A stretch of 14,585 nucleotides of DNA from Rhodocyclales bacterium. GTDB taxonomy: Bacteria > Pseudomonadota > Gammaproteobacteria > Burkholderiales > Rhodocyclaceae. The position numbers and the translations under genes are program-made. Location of the stretch: positions 1-14,585 of the forward strand of contig JAJTBM010000034.1 in the NCBI GenBank assembly GCA_021286885.1, in the 5' to 3' direction. The notes below the pieces were generated by a model. The model did not search any database. It was not told the DNA's origin and was given only the letters and a program-made list of their open reading frames with translations. Positions 6,718 to 14,585 of the stretch are shown piece by piece; positions within the stretch are counted from its first letter, which is position 1, and each line of letters starts with the position of its first letter.

Positions 6718-7260
6718 ATGAAGGGCATGGTGTTTACCGAACTGATGGACATGGTGGAAGCCACCTTTGGCAGCGAGGTGCTGGAGAACATGATCGACGG
6801 CGCCCAGCTTCCCCATGGGGGCGCTTACACGGCGGTGGGTTCTTACCCCCACGAGGAGATCGTGAGGCTGGTGCAAGCCCTGTCCGAGTGCACCGGCATT
6901 GCGGTGCCCGATCTGGTGAAAGCCTTTGGCAGCTACATGTTTGGCCGTTTCCACGAGATGTATGGACGCTTTTTCAGCGATGTGCACCACGCCTTCGACT
7001 TTCTGGCCAGCGTGGAAACCTACGTCCACCAAGAAGTGCGCAAACTCTACCCGGACGCGGAACTGCCCACCTTTGAAACCTATCAGCCAGACCCGGGCTG
7101 CCTGGTGATGGTGTATCGCTCCAAGCGCGGGTTTGGGGATCTGGCTGAAGGCTTGGTGATCGGCGCCATTCAGCACTTCGACGAAAAGATCACCCTGACC
7201 CGGGAAGACTTTGAGGATGCCCAGGGCAAGGCCACCCGCTTCACCCTGCAGCAGCATTGA
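6718..7260 (+). CDS. hnoX: H-NOX (heme-nitric oxide/oxygen binding) sensor protein
   Basis: A 180-residue cytosolic heme protein, the full length of a stand-alone bacterial H-NOX domain. It opens with MKGMVFTELMDMVE, typical of the family. The proximal heme ligand is His104 in the segment ETYVHQEVRKLYPDAELP, and the heme-propionate YxSxR motif is YRSKR (Tyr133, Ser135, Arg137), followed by GFGDLAEGLVIG. In facultative anaerobes such proteins bind NO and control a partner kinase or cyclic-di-GMP enzyme. Only two cysteines (58, 128) are present, so the C-terminal zinc-cysteine cluster of Vibrio/Shewanella H-NOX is lacking. AGGGAGG lies 7 bases before the ATG. A histidine kinase follows after 4 bp, a classic H-NOX operon. 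A sigma-28-type promoter lies 39 bases upstream of the start. Confidence 0.95.
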   Translation: MKGMVFTELMDMVEATFGSEVLENMIDGAQLPHGGAYTAVGSYPHEEIVRLVQALSECTGIAVPDLVKAFGSYMFGRFHEMYGRFFSDVHHAFDFLASVETYVHQEVRKLYPDAELPTFETYQPDPGCLVMVYRSKRGFGDLAEGLVIGAIQHFDEKITLTREDFEDAQGKATRFTLQQH

Positions 7261-7264
7261 AACC

Positions 7265-8272
7265 ATGGACGAGATCACCGCCCTCCAGCGCCGGCTGGCC
7301 CGGGAGCGGGCCGCACGCCAGGAGGCCGAGCGCCTGCTCGAAGAAAAAAGCCTGCAGCTGTACGAAAGCCACCAGGCGCTCCTGCGCCGCAATGCCGAAC
7401 TGCAAAACGCCAATGCCCAGCTTGAGGCCACCCATCTGCAGCTGCTGCAGTCGGAAAAGCTGGCCTCCGTGGGGCAGCTGGCGGCAGGGGTGGCCCATGA
7501 AATCAACAATCCGGTGGGCTTCGTGCTCTCCAACCTGAATACCTTGAAGCGTTACCTGGAAGACATGCTGCAAGTCATCCAGGCCTATCAGGGCGTGGTG
7601 GAAGCCCCTGACCCCCAGCGCGCCACCGCCATACGCCAGCTCGATCAGGCCAAGCAGGCCGCCGACTGGGAGTTCTTGTGTGAAGACCTGCCCGCCATGC
7701 TGGTCGAATCTTCCGACGGGCTGGAGCGGGTGCGGGTGATCGTGCAGGATCTGAAAGACTTTTCCCGGGCCGGCACCCACGCCACCTGGCTGGAGGCCGA
7801 CCTGGAACACGAACTGGAACGCACCCTCAAGGTGTGCTGGAACGCGCTCAAATACAAAGCCACCATTGTTCGGGAATACGGCCAGATCGGCCTGGTGGAA
7901 TGCATTCCATCCCAGATCAATCAGGTTTTCCTGAACCTGCTGACCAATGCCGGACATGCCCTGGGCGATGCCGGCACCATCTGGCTGCGCTCGGGCACGG
8001 AAGGCCCCGACGCCCTATGGCTGGAAGTGGAGGACAGCGGCTGCGGGATTCCCCCAGAAAATCTCGGCAAGATTTTCGACCCCTTCTTCACCACCAAGCC
8101 AGTGGGCACCGGCACGGGCCTGGGGCTCTCGCTCTCTTACGGCATCATTGCCACCCATCTGGGGCGCATCGAGGTGTTCAGCCCCCCGGGCCAGGGCGCC
8201 CGCTTTCGCATTACCCTGCCCCGCCATCGGGCAGCAGAAGCGGCCTCAGGCAGCGCCCCCGGAAATACCTGA
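7265..8272 (+). CDS. Soluble histidine kinase, probable H-NOX partner
   Basis: A 335-residue sensor kinase without membrane segments or its own sensor domain. Residues 1-66 are a charged coiled coil ([19 protein letters not shown], then further heptad-like repeats). The phospho-acceptor His78 is in the H box [12 protein letters not shown] (75-86). The dimerisation region continues to about 170. The ATPase domain has the N box [15 protein letters not shown] (219-233), the G1 box VEDSGCGIP, the F box IFDPFFTTK and the G2 box [14 protein letters not shown]. The frame is also open upstream inside the H-NOX gene, but the ATG at 7265, four bases after the H-NOX stop, begins just before the coiled coil and suits translational coupling. 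In H-NOX systems the heme protein inhibits or tunes such a kinase according to NO. No response regulator follows. Its 3' end overlaps the convergent hybrid kinase by 27 bp. Confidence 0.92.
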   Translation: MDEITALQRRLARERAARQEAERLLEEKSLQLYESHQALLRRNAELQNANAQLEATHLQLLQSEKLASVGQLAAGVAHEINNPVGFVLSNLNTLKRYLEDMLQVIQAYQGVVEAPDPQRATAIRQLDQAKQAADWEFLCEDLPAMLVESSDGLERVRVIVQDLKDFSRAGTHATWLEADLEHELERTLKVCWNALKYKATIVREYGQIGLVECIPSQINQVFLNLLTNAGHALGDAGTIWLRSGTEGPDALWLEVEDSGCGIPPENLGKIFDPFFTTKPVGTGTGLGLSLSYGIIATHLGRIEVFSPPGQGARFRITLPRHRAAEAASGSAPGNT

Positions 8273-10990
8273 CCCAGAATCCAACCAACGCAACAGCACA
8301 CCATATAGCGTATCGGGATCAACGGGCTTGCTGATGAAATCATCCATGCCCGCCGCCAGGCAGGCGGCCCGATCTTCGGCAAAGGCGTTGGCCGTCATGG
8401 CCAGAATGGGCAACCACCGGCCTTCGGGCAGGCGCCGAATACGGCGGGTGGCTTCCAAGCCATCCATGAGCGGCATGCGCATGTCCATGAGCACCAGCGC
8501 AAAGGACTCCCGGGTCACCAGATCCACGGCCTCGGCGCCGTTTGCGGCCAAGCGCACCTGCAGGCCGCATTCTTCCAGCAGGAACAGCGCGACCTCCTGA
8601 TTCAGGGGCTCATCCTCCGCCAGCAGAATGCGCGCCCCCGAATGCCGGGTTCGCAAGGCCTGCTCCACATCCGCACTCGTCACCGCCGGGGGCGCAATAG
8701 TGGCACCGCAGCCCAGGCGGGCCGTCAGCCAGAACGTGCTGCCCTCCCCCGGACGACTCTCCACCCCCACCTCGCCGCCCATCAACTCCGCCAGCCGACG
8801 GGTAATCGCCAGCCCCAGCCCCGTTCCCCCAAAGCGCCGGGTGGTGGAACCATCCGCCTGCTCAAACAGCTGGAACAGACGTGGGATCACCTCGGGGGGA
8901 ACACCCATCCCCGTATCGCTCACCGCAAAGCGCAGCAGGACATGCCCTTCAGCCTGTTCCAGCACCTGGGTTTCCAGGCGCACCTGCCCCCGAGTCGTGA
9001 ATTTGAGGGCATTCCCCAAATAATTCAGTAAGGCCTGCCCCAGGCGCACCGGGTCTCCATGCAAGGTACCCAGGGGCGGCGGCGGCACGATATCCAACAG
9101 CAAACCCTGCTCGGCAGCCCGATCACTGGTCATGGAGCGCAAGCGTGCCAACACCCCCTCCAGGGTGAAATCGGTTTGCTCCAGCACCAGGCGCCCGGCC
9201 TCAATCTTGGAAATATCCAGTACGTCATTGAGCACCCCCAGTAGATGCTCGGCCGCATCGGCCACCTTGGTCAGCATTTGCTGCTGCTCGGGCACTTGCA
9301 CCTTGGCACGCAGGATGTGGGTCAGGCCCACAATGGCGTTCATGGGCGTGCGAATCTCATGGCTCATGTTGGCCAAAAACACGCTTTTCGCCCGGGTCGC
9401 AGATTCGGCCTCCTCGGCCCGCTGCATCAAGGCCTGATTGAGCGCAGCAATCTGGCGCTCCTTGTCTTTGAGCGGGGTAATGTCGGACACCAGCGCAAAA
9501 TAGCCTTGCACCCGCCCCCCCTGCCAATCCGGAATGTACTGGACTTGCGCCCAGAGGGTGCGCCCCTCCTGGTCCGTCATGCCCCGCTCAAACACCTGGG
9601 GCTGGCCTTGAAACACCCCGGCCAGATACGGTTGGCTCAACAGGAAAGCTTCTTCACCAATCACATCCCGCAGATGACTGCCCCGGATGCGCTCAGGGCA
9701 CATGCCAAACACCCGCTCAAAGGCGTGGTTGGAGAATTCGTTGCGCAAATCCTGATTCCAGTACGCAATCAGGGCAGGGGTATTGTCCAGCACCCCATGG
9801 AGCATGCTTTCACTCTTTTGCAAGGCAGCGGTTCGCTCAGCCACCACCCGCTCCAGCCGGTCGCGCTCATCCCGGATCAGCTGATTCTGAGCATGCAGTT
9901 GGGCCTGCAGACTGTTGATGCTGGAAAGCAGCAAGCGGATCTCCGCCCCACCCCGCACCTGCAGGGGCTGCATGGCCAGAGGCGCACGGCCCGCCTGGCC
10001 CATCTGCAAAGCCGCCTGCTCCAGCGGCGCCAGCGCCCGGCGCAATCCCAGCCAGACCAAGGCACCGACCAGCAGCGTCACCAGCAAACCGCCCGCATAC
10101 ACCCGGCGCACCCCGTGCTGCAAGGGGGCAAAAGCCTCTTCCGCAGGCTGGTAGGCCACCACGATCCAGTTGGCCACCTCTACCCGGGCCGCTGCGCTCA
10201 CCAGATCCAGGCCCTTGGAATCCACCACTCGCCCGGGCCCCAGATAGCCCTCCATGCGGCGCTCGAATAGCCAATGCACGTTGCGCGGCGGCAAGGGCTG
10301 GAGCACCCGGCGAGGGTCGCTGCTGGCGGCATACAGGCCCTGATCCAGGGCATATACATGAAAGCCCCCGGTCGCCCCGTTACTCACCTCATGGGTCAGA
10401 TGGAAATGGCTGCCCGGGCCGATGACTTCGGTGCCACACAAAACCCCCAGCAAGGCCCCTGCCTTGTCCCGGATGGGCACCGCCACCAGCAGCACCGGCT
10501 TACGCGCAAAACGCCCCATCCAGGCACGGATCACCGGCTTGCCGGTCTCCAGCACTTTCACAAAGTATTCTGTATCGTCGTAGGCGACACCCACATGCCC
10601 ACGCGGGGGCATTTCGGCCACCCGCAGCCCATTTTTCCAGAGCACGTACATATCCCAGGTAAACACCCGGGTCGCCAATTGCTGGGTTTCAAGATAGCGC
10701 TGAAGCGCCTCCGGGCTCGGGTCTGGCATCTGACCCATCACCTCGGCCATGCCATTCAAGGCCCCCAAGCGGAACTGCAGCTCCACATCCAGGGTGCGAG
10801 CCAGAAAGCGCGCCGCCGTGGCCTGCTCCTTGCCGACCAGGGCCTCGGAATCCTGATACACCGCCCCCACCACATACAGGGTCAAGCCACCCAGCCCCAG
10901 CACAAACACCAGCGCAGCCGACAACGCCACCTGCACCTTCACCGGCCAGGACGCAATGCGATGCCACCACCGCCGCAAACGCTTGTGCAT
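8246..10990 (-). CDS. Membrane hybrid sensor histidine kinase (Cache-like sensor, HAMP, PAS, kinase, receiver)
   Basis: A 914-residue inner-membrane hybrid kinase. Transmembrane segments lie at about 19-42 and 298-317, enclosing a periplasmic sensor of about 255 residues that resembles a double-Cache domain ([14 protein letters not shown]..., [38 protein letters not shown]). A HAMP-like segment (318-370) and a coiled coil lead to a PAS domain (about 395-507). HisKA follows, with His544 in [15 protein letters not shown]. The ATPase domain (about 648-760) has [16 protein letters not shown] and [10 protein letters not shown]. The C-terminal receiver (about 786-903) has its phospho-acceptor Asp836 in [13 protein letters not shown] and the conserved Lys888. 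The ATG at 10990 is preferred over a TTG six codons earlier because GGGAG lies 5 bases before it. Ligand and output partner cannot be read from the sequence; carboxylates and amino acids are common Cache ligands. Confidence 0.93.
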   Translation of the reverse strand: MHKRLRRWWHRIASWPVKVQVALSAALVFVLGLGGLTLYVVGAVYQDSEALVGKEQATAARFLARTLDVELQFRLGALNGMAEVMGQMPDPSPEALQRYLETQQLATRVFTWDMYVLWKNGLRVAEMPPRGHVGVAYDDTEYFVKVLETGKPVIRAWMGRFARKPVLLVAVPIRDKAGALLGVLCGTEVIGPGSHFHLTHEVSNGATGGFHVYALDQGLYAASSDPRRVLQPLPPRNVHWLFERRMEGYLGPGRVVDSKGLDLVSAAARVEVANWIVVAYQPAEEAFAPLQHGVRRVYAGGLLVTLLVGALVWLGLRRALAPLEQAALQMGQAGRAPLAMQPLQVRGGAEIRLLLSSINSLQAQLHAQNQLIRDERDRLERVVAERTAALQKSESMLHGVLDNTPALIAYWNQDLRNEFSNHAFERVFGMCPERIRGSHLRDVIGEEAFLLSQPYLAGVFQGQPQVFERGMTDQEGRTLWAQVQYIPDWQGGRVQGYFALVSDITPLKDKERQIAALNQALMQRAEEAESATRAKSVFLANMSHEIRTPMNAIVGLTHILRAKVQVPEQQQMLTKVADAAEHLLGVLNDVLDISKIEAGRLVLEQTDFTLEGVLARLRSMTSDRAAEQGLLLDIVPPPPLGTLHGDPVRLGQALLNYLGNALKFTTRGQVRLETQVLEQAEGHVLLRFAVSDTGMGVPPEVIPRLFQLFEQADGSTTRRFGGTGLGLAITRRLAELMGGEVGVESRPGEGSTFWLTARLGCGATIAPPAVTSADVEQALRTRHSGARILLAEDEPLNQEVALFLLEECGLQVRLAANGAEAVDLVTRESFALVLMDMRMPLMDGLEATRRIRRLPEGRWLPILAMTANAFAEDRAACLAAGMDDFISKPVDPDTLYGVLLRWLDSGSGISGGAA

Positions 10991-10995
10991 GATGT

Positions 10996-11000
10996 CTCCC
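10996..11000 (-). promoter_or_regulatory. Ribosome-binding site fixing the hybrid kinase start
   Basis: On the minus strand GGGAG is followed by five bases and the ATG at 10990. The in-frame TTG at 11008 lies upstream of this site and would read through it, so it is rejected as the start. Confidence 0.7.
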
Positions 11001-11034
11001 ACTGACAACGTTCAAGCTTATTTTGATGATTGTC

Positions 11035-11113
11035 GGCAGGGGCCGACTGTCTCATTTAGCTACAAGCATACGCCAGAGTGACGTATGCGTAAGCGACCAC
11101 TCGGGCCCCTGCC
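11035..11113. repeat. Nested inverted repeats between the divergent hybrid kinase and MFS genes
   Basis: An outer perfect 10-bp inverted repeat, GGCAGGGGCC (11035-11044) and GGCCCCTGCC (11104-11113), encloses an inner perfect 7-bp repeat, GCATACG (11066-11072) and CGTATGC (11082-11088). A third small dyad, GTCGGC-AGGG-GCCGAC (11032-11047), shares bases with the left outer arm and would compete with the outer pairing. No T-run follows. The arrangement could be operators in a shared regulatory region or alternative leader folds. No known riboswitch class is recognised. Confidence 0.5.
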
Positions 11114-11209
11114 TGCCAGCCACGCCATGTAGCACAATGACCCACGCCACAGCCATGACCGGGAATGTATGGTTTTGTGTGTCGCAGACAATGGGTAAGC
11201 TGCCGCCCC

Positions 11210-12391
11210 ATGACAGCGCCCCTGCCTCAAACCCTAAATCCCCCCATGGCCGACTTCTGGCGCCTCACCCTGCTGTTGGGCGCCGTGGGCCTGGCCCAGG
11301 GCAGCCTGCTGCCCCATGCGGGCCTCGCCCTGGAACAAGCCGGGCTGGGCAGCGGCACCATTGGCCTGATTCTGGCGAGCCACGCCCTGGGGCTGATCCT
11401 CGCCCTGCCCCTCACCGCGCCCGCCCTGGCCCGGCTGGGGGCCCGCGCCACCCTGATGGGCGCCAGCGGCAGCGCCGGGCTACTGGTACTGTTGGCCAGC
11501 CAGCCCCTCACGCCCCCCGCCCTGACGCTGGCCCTGGTGCTTTCCGGCATTGCCCTCGGGCTGGTGTTCAATCTGGTGGAGGCCTGGGTTAACAGCCTGT
11601 TGCCGGATGCCAGCCGGGGGCGCTGGCTGGCCATCCACTGCACCGTTTATACCCTGTGCCAACTGGCCGGCCCCCTGCTGCTGGATGCCCTCGGGCACGC
11701 CGTCGGGCTGGGGCTCGCCGCCCTGGGCCTGGGGCTCACCACCGGCCTCGTCCCGCGCCAGGGTGCCCCCCTCGAAGAAGACCCGGAAGGCTCCCCCGAG
11801 CCCTGGCACCACTGGCTGCGGGAAGCCCCGGCGATTTTGTGGGGCACCGGCCTGTTTGCCCTGTTTGATGCGCTGATCCTCGGCATCCTGCCCCTCTACC
11901 TGATCCAGCAAGGCCAGCCCGTCAGCCTGGCCCTGGGCGCCGCCAGCCTGGTGCTGGCGGGCGATTGCGCGCTGGAATGGGTGATGGGCTGGCTAGCCGA
12001 CCGGCTCGGCCGCCTGCCCGTACAACTGGGCTGTGGCGCCGGGCTACTGGGCTGCGCCCTGGCCCTGCCAGCCAGCCTGGGCACGCCCTTCGCATCGCCC
12101 CTGCTGTTTTTGATGGGTGGCGCGGCAGGGGGCATCTATGTGCTGGCGGTGATGAGTGCCGGCCAGCGCTACAACGGCGCCCGCCTGGTACGCATCACCG
12201 CCCTGCAAGGGGCCGTCTGGGGGCTGGCCGGCTGCCTTGGCCCCGCCCTCACCGGCCTGCTGATGGATCTCGGCCCCCGCTGGGCCCTGCCCGGGATGCT
12301 GGCCGGCGGCAGTCTGCTCCTGCTTCTCACCCTGGCCCTGGAAACCGCCCGGGCTGGCAACGCCGTTTCTTCACCGCCCACGTTTCCATGA
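11210..12391 (+). CDS. MFS transporter, YcaD-like
   Basis: A 393-residue inner-membrane carrier with about 12 predicted hydrophobic segments and a charged central loop (LVPRQGAPLEEDPEGSPEPWHHWLREAP, split at about 180-207). The stretch NLVEAWVNSLLPDASRGR (121-138), followed by WLAIHCTVYTLCQLAGPLLL, resembles the E. coli YcaD/YfkF-like branch of the major facilitator superfamily. The second half repeats the MFS loop pattern as GWLADRLGRLP. The start is uncertain: ATG 11210 has a distant GGGTAAG, while ATG 11165 and ATG 11246 are alternatives with no better site; 11246 would begin right before the first membrane segment. The stop overlaps the homospermidine synthase start as ATGA, so the two are probably one operon. 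A polyamine-related substrate is suggested only by this linkage. Confidence 0.85.
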   Translation: MTAPLPQTLNPPMADFWRLTLLLGAVGLAQGSLLPHAGLALEQAGLGSGTIGLILASHALGLILALPLTAPALARLGARATLMGASGSAGLLVLLASQPLTPPALTLALVLSGIALGLVFNLVEAWVNSLLPDASRGRWLAIHCTVYTLCQLAGPLLLDALGHAVGLGLAALGLGLTTGLVPRQGAPLEEDPEGSPEPWHHWLREAPAILWGTGLFALFDALILGILPLYLIQQGQPVSLALGAASLVLAGDCALEWVMGWLADRLGRLPVQLGCGAGLLGCALALPASLGTPFASPLLFLMGGAAGGIYVLAVMSAGQRYNGARLVRITALQGAVWGLAGCLGPALTGLLMDLGPRWALPGMLAGGSLLLLLTLALETARAGNAVSSPPTFP

Positions 12392-13779
12392 CGCACACCT
12401 CGCCCACCCTGCCCAACATCCTGCTGCTCGGCTTTGGCAATATCGGTCAGGCCCTGAGTGCCCCCCTGCGCGCCCGCTACCCCCACCTGGACATCCGGGT
12501 GCTGGATGAGCGGATGGACGCCCAGCAGATCGCCATTGCCCACGCCGCCGGCTTCACCTGGGAACGCTGCCGTATCCAGGCCGACAACTACACCGCCCTG
12601 CTCGCCCCCCACCTGCGCCCCGGCAGCCTGGTCATCAACATCGCCACCTCCATCAGCAGCCACGATCTGCTCGCCTGGACCCAAGCCCAGGGGGTGCATT
12701 ACCTGGACACCTGCATCGACCCCTGGGAGTACCAGGACGGCACCCTGCACAACGCCGCCAACACCAACTACCAGATGCGCGAAGCCGTCCTCGCCCTGCG
12801 GGAACACCTCCCCCCGGGCGGCCCCAGCGCCCTGGTGGCCCACGGCGCCAATCCCGGCTTTGTCTCGCTGTTGGTCAAGCGCGGGCTGGCGATGATGGCC
12901 GCCCGCCACCTGCCCCAAGTCCCCCTGCCCACCCGCGCCCCCGGCTGGGCCCAACTGGCCGAAGCCCTGGGCATCCGGGTCATCCAGATCTCCGAACGGG
13001 ATCAGCAACGCACCACCACGCCCCGGGCACCCGATTGCTTTGTGAACACCTGGTCGGTGGATGGCTTTGTAGCCGAAGCCCTCCAGCCGGTTGAACTGGG
13101 CTGGGGCAGCCACGAAGCCCACGGCCCCCTCGCCGCCCAGGCCTGCCACCACAACCACGGCAGCCGGGCCGGCGTGTATCTGCCCGAACTCGGCGCCCGC
13201 TTCCGGGTGCGTTCCTGGAGCCCCGCTGCGGGCGAATTCTGCGGCCACCTCATCAGCCACAACGAAGCCTTCTCGATTGCCGCCTACCTGAGCCGCCACA
13301 CCCCCGACACCGGCGCCCTGGCCTACCGGCCCACCGTGTATTACGCCTACCACCCCTGCGACCAGGCCCAGGAGAGCCTCGCCTTGCTCGCCGCCGGCAG
13401 CCGCGCCCCCATCGCCAGCCAGCGCATCCTCAAGGATGAAATCTGCGACGGCATCGACGAACTGGGCGTCCTCCTGCTGAGCGACCGCCACCCGGGCCTC
13501 TGGCTCGGCTCCCAGCTCTCCATCCACGACGCCCGCCGCATCGCCCCCCACAACAACGCCACCAGCCTGCAAGTGGTCGGCAGCATGCTCGCCGGCATCG
13601 CCTGGCTCGAAGCCCATCCCCGCGCCGGCATCGTCGAATCCGAAGCGCTTGATGCAGACTTCATCATCGACCACGCCGAACGCTACTGGGCGCCCATCGT
13701 CCACGAATTCCGCGACTGGCACCCCGGCCCCCCCGGCACGCCCCGGCGCTGGAGCCTGGATGAGTTTAGGGTGGAATAA
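12388..13779 (+). CDS. hss: Homospermidine synthase
   Basis: A 463-residue NAD-dependent enzyme that makes sym-homospermidine from two putrescines (or putrescine and spermidine). The Rossmann motif GFGNIG is at 15-20. Residues known from the Blastochloris viridis enzyme are present with a nearly constant offset: Asn155 in AHGANPGFVS, Glu203 in QISERDQQ, Trp222 in NTWSVDGF and His291 in SHNEAFSI, matching Asn162, Glu210, Trp229 and His296. The family segment HYLDTCIDPWEY (104-115) is also clear. Length (477 in B. viridis) agrees. It begins with an ATG overlapping the transporter stop by 4 bases, indicating translational coupling. Homospermidine is a common polyamine in alpha- and some betaproteobacteria. 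A small GCCGC-CCATT-GCGGC dyad about 90 bp downstream could help end the message, but it lacks a T-run. Confidence 0.93.
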   Translation: MTHTSPTLPNILLLGFGNIGQALSAPLRARYPHLDIRVLDERMDAQQIAIAHAAGFTWERCRIQADNYTALLAPHLRPGSLVINIATSISSHDLLAWTQAQGVHYLDTCIDPWEYQDGTLHNAANTNYQMREAVLALREHLPPGGPSALVAHGANPGFVSLLVKRGLAMMAARHLPQVPLPTRAPGWAQLAEALGIRVIQISERDQQRTTTPRAPDCFVNTWSVDGFVAEALQPVELGWGSHEAHGPLAAQACHHNHGSRAGVYLPELGARFRVRSWSPAAGEFCGHLISHNEAFSIAAYLSRHTPDTGALAYRPTVYYAYHPCDQAQESLALLAAGSRAPIASQRILKDEICDGIDELGVLLLSDRHPGLWLGSQLSIHDARRIAPHNNATSLQVVGSMLAGIAWLEAHPRAGIVESEALDADFIIDHAERYWAPIVHEFRDWHPGPPGTPRRWSLDEFRVE

Positions 13780-13869
13780 CCAACACCCCCGCCAAACCCC
13801 ACGATGGCATCCGCCCCATGGTGCATCGCTTCACCGTGGGTGGCCTAGTCGGCCTGTCACACCTGGCCA

Positions 13870-13884
13870 GCCGCCCATTGCGGC
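13870..13884 (+). repeat. Small hairpin in the hss-ycaO gap
   Basis: GCCGC (13870-13874), loop CCATT, GCGGC (13880-13884), followed by C-rich sequence and only three Ts. The flanks also contain GGCCAG and CTGGCC that could pair instead. It might be a weak rho-independent-like end for the MFS-hss operon, but the evidence is slight. The rest of the 186-bp gap shows no gene; GATAAT at 13918-13923 is a possible -10 without a good -35. Confidence 0.3.
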
Positions 13885-13965
13885 CAGCCTGGCCCCCTTT
13901 CCTCCCCGGGAAAGCCCGATAATGGCGAGCATTGTGTTTTGAACGCTTTTTTCTGGAATTCCCCT

Positions 13966-14585
13966 ATGGAAATCAAGGTCAATTTTCTCGACAAGCTTCG
14001 TCAGGAAGCCAAGTTCGATGATTTCACGGTCATCGCCGACCAGCCCATCCGCTACAAGGGCGACGGCTCAGCGCCGGGGCCGTTCGATTACTTCCTGACC
14101 TCGTCGGCCCTGTGCGCGGCCTACTTCGTCAAGCTCTACTGCGACACGCGCAACATCCCGACCGAGCACATTCGCCTGTCGCACAACAACATCGTTGATC
14201 CAGAAAACCGCTACAAGCAGACTTTCAAGATCCAGGTCGAATTGCCGCCGGATATTTCCGAGAAAGACCGGCTGGGCATCCTGCGCTCCATCGACCGGTG
14301 CACGGTCAAGAAAGTCGTGCAGACCGGCCCCGAGTTTGTCATCGAAGAAGTCGAAAGCCTGGATGCCGACGCCCAGGCCCTGCTGACGCTCAACCCGGAT
14401 GCGCAGGCCAGCACCCGTATCGCCGGCAAGGATCTGCCCCTGGAGCAGACCATCGCCAACATGTCCGGCCTGCTCGCCGGGCTGGGCATCAAGATCGAGA
14501 TCGCCTCCTGGCGCAACCTGGTGCCCAACGTCTGGTCGCTGCACATCCGCGACACCCATTCACCCATGTGCTTCACCAACGGCAA
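13966..14585 (+). CDS. ycaO: OsmC-YcaO fusion protein, N-terminal part (3' end outside window)
   Basis: The frame is open from ATG 13966 to the window edge, giving 206 residues of a longer protein. Residues 1-130 are an OsmC/Ohr-like domain with the paired cysteines Cys50 (FLTSSALCAAYF) and Cys112 (SIDRCTVKK), placed like the two redox cysteines of that family. From about 150 the YcaO domain begins: AGKDLPLEQTIANMSGLLAGLGIKIE and ASWRNLVPNVWSLHIRD, ending in CFTNG, very close to the beginning of E. coli YcaO, which lacks the OsmC part. E. coli YcaO has been linked to ribosomal protein S12 beta-methylthiolation with RimO; other YcaO proteins use ATP to activate backbone amides. TGGAA about 8 bases before the ATG is a modest ribosome-binding site. 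Because the end is missing, ATP-binding residues cannot be judged. Confidence 0.92.
   Translation, partial: MEIKVNFLDKLRQEAKFDDFTVIADQPIRYKGDGSAPGPFDYFLTSSALCAAYFVKLYCDTRNIPTEHIRLSHNNIVDPENRYKQTFKIQVELPPDISEKDRLGILRSIDRCTVKKVVQTGPEFVIEEVESLDADAQALLTLNPDAQASTRIAGKDLPLEQTIANMSGLLAGLGIKIEIASWRNLVPNVWSLHIRDTHSPMCFTNG

Noticed and set aside
9245..11005. Plus-strand open frames opposite the hybrid kinase
   Set aside because: They read as His/Gln/Pro-rich sequence without domains and lie antisense to an intact kinase with all boxes present.
11008..11008. TTG start for the hybrid kinase six codons upstream
   Set aside because: The ribosome-binding site GGGAG lies between it and the ATG at 10990, so the ATG is the better start.
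11030..11058. Second sigma-28-like promoter on the minus strand, for the hybrid kinase (GCCGACAA at 11030-11037, TAAA at 11055-11058)
   Set aside because: The spacing from TAAA to the -10 is 17 bases rather than 15, and the rest of the -35 does not match, so the resemblance may be chance.
12169..13722. Long minus-strand open frame opposite homospermidine synthase (about 517 codons)
   Set aside because: It has the same Gly/Val/Ala/Asp-rich antisense composition, opposite a gene with all its active-site residues intact.

Overview
The window is about 14.6 kb of GC-rich, densely coding DNA. It most resembles a denitrifying betaproteobacterium of the Rhodocyclales type (Azospira/Dechloromonas/Thauera-like). 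That placement is an inference from gene content, base composition and protein style, since no rRNA or other marker gene is present.

Region 1 (1-5133, plus strand) is the 3' part of a cytochrome cd1 nitrite reductase cluster. The order is nirS (5' end cut off), a c551-type cytochrome (nirM), nirC, nirF, a fused nirDL, nirG and nirH. These genes cover the enzyme that reduces nitrite to nitric oxide (NO), its small cytochromes, and part of the heme d1 pathway (siroheme decarboxylase subunits plus NirF). nirJ, nirE and nirN do not follow nirH. The nirS-nirM gap holds a terminator-like hairpin. The nirM-nirC gap holds a strong stem-loop whose tip contains a perfect FNR/DNR-type box (TTGAT-N4-ATCAA), followed by a second terminator-like hairpin just before nirC. 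The heme d1 genes may therefore be a separately regulated unit.

Region 2 (5174-6717) is a minus-strand pyruvoyl decarboxylase of the large phosphatidylserine decarboxylase-like type, convergent with nirH. Upstream of it lies a 368-bp AT-richer divergent intergenic region. This carries a 10-bp perfect inverted repeat over a likely psd promoter and, facing the other way, a near-consensus sigma-28 (FliA) promoter.

Region 3 (6718-10990) is signalling. The sigma-28 promoter leads into an H-NOX heme protein (NO sensor) and a soluble histidine kinase 4 bp downstream. A large membrane hybrid kinase (Cache-like sensor, HAMP, PAS, HisKA, HATPase, receiver) lies tail-to-tail with that kinase and overlaps it by 27 bp. 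An NO sensor pair under a flagellar-type promoter, close to the NO-producing nitrite reductase, suggests a link from denitrification to motility or surface behaviour.

Region 4 (11210-13779) is a two-gene plus-strand operon: an MFS transporter of YcaD-like type overlapping, by ATGA, a homospermidine synthase whose known active-site residues are all visible. Its upstream region holds nested inverted repeats.

Region 5 (13966-end) is the beginning of an OsmC-YcaO fusion protein, cut by the window edge. I saw no tRNA, rRNA, insertion sequence, CRISPR array or phage gene.
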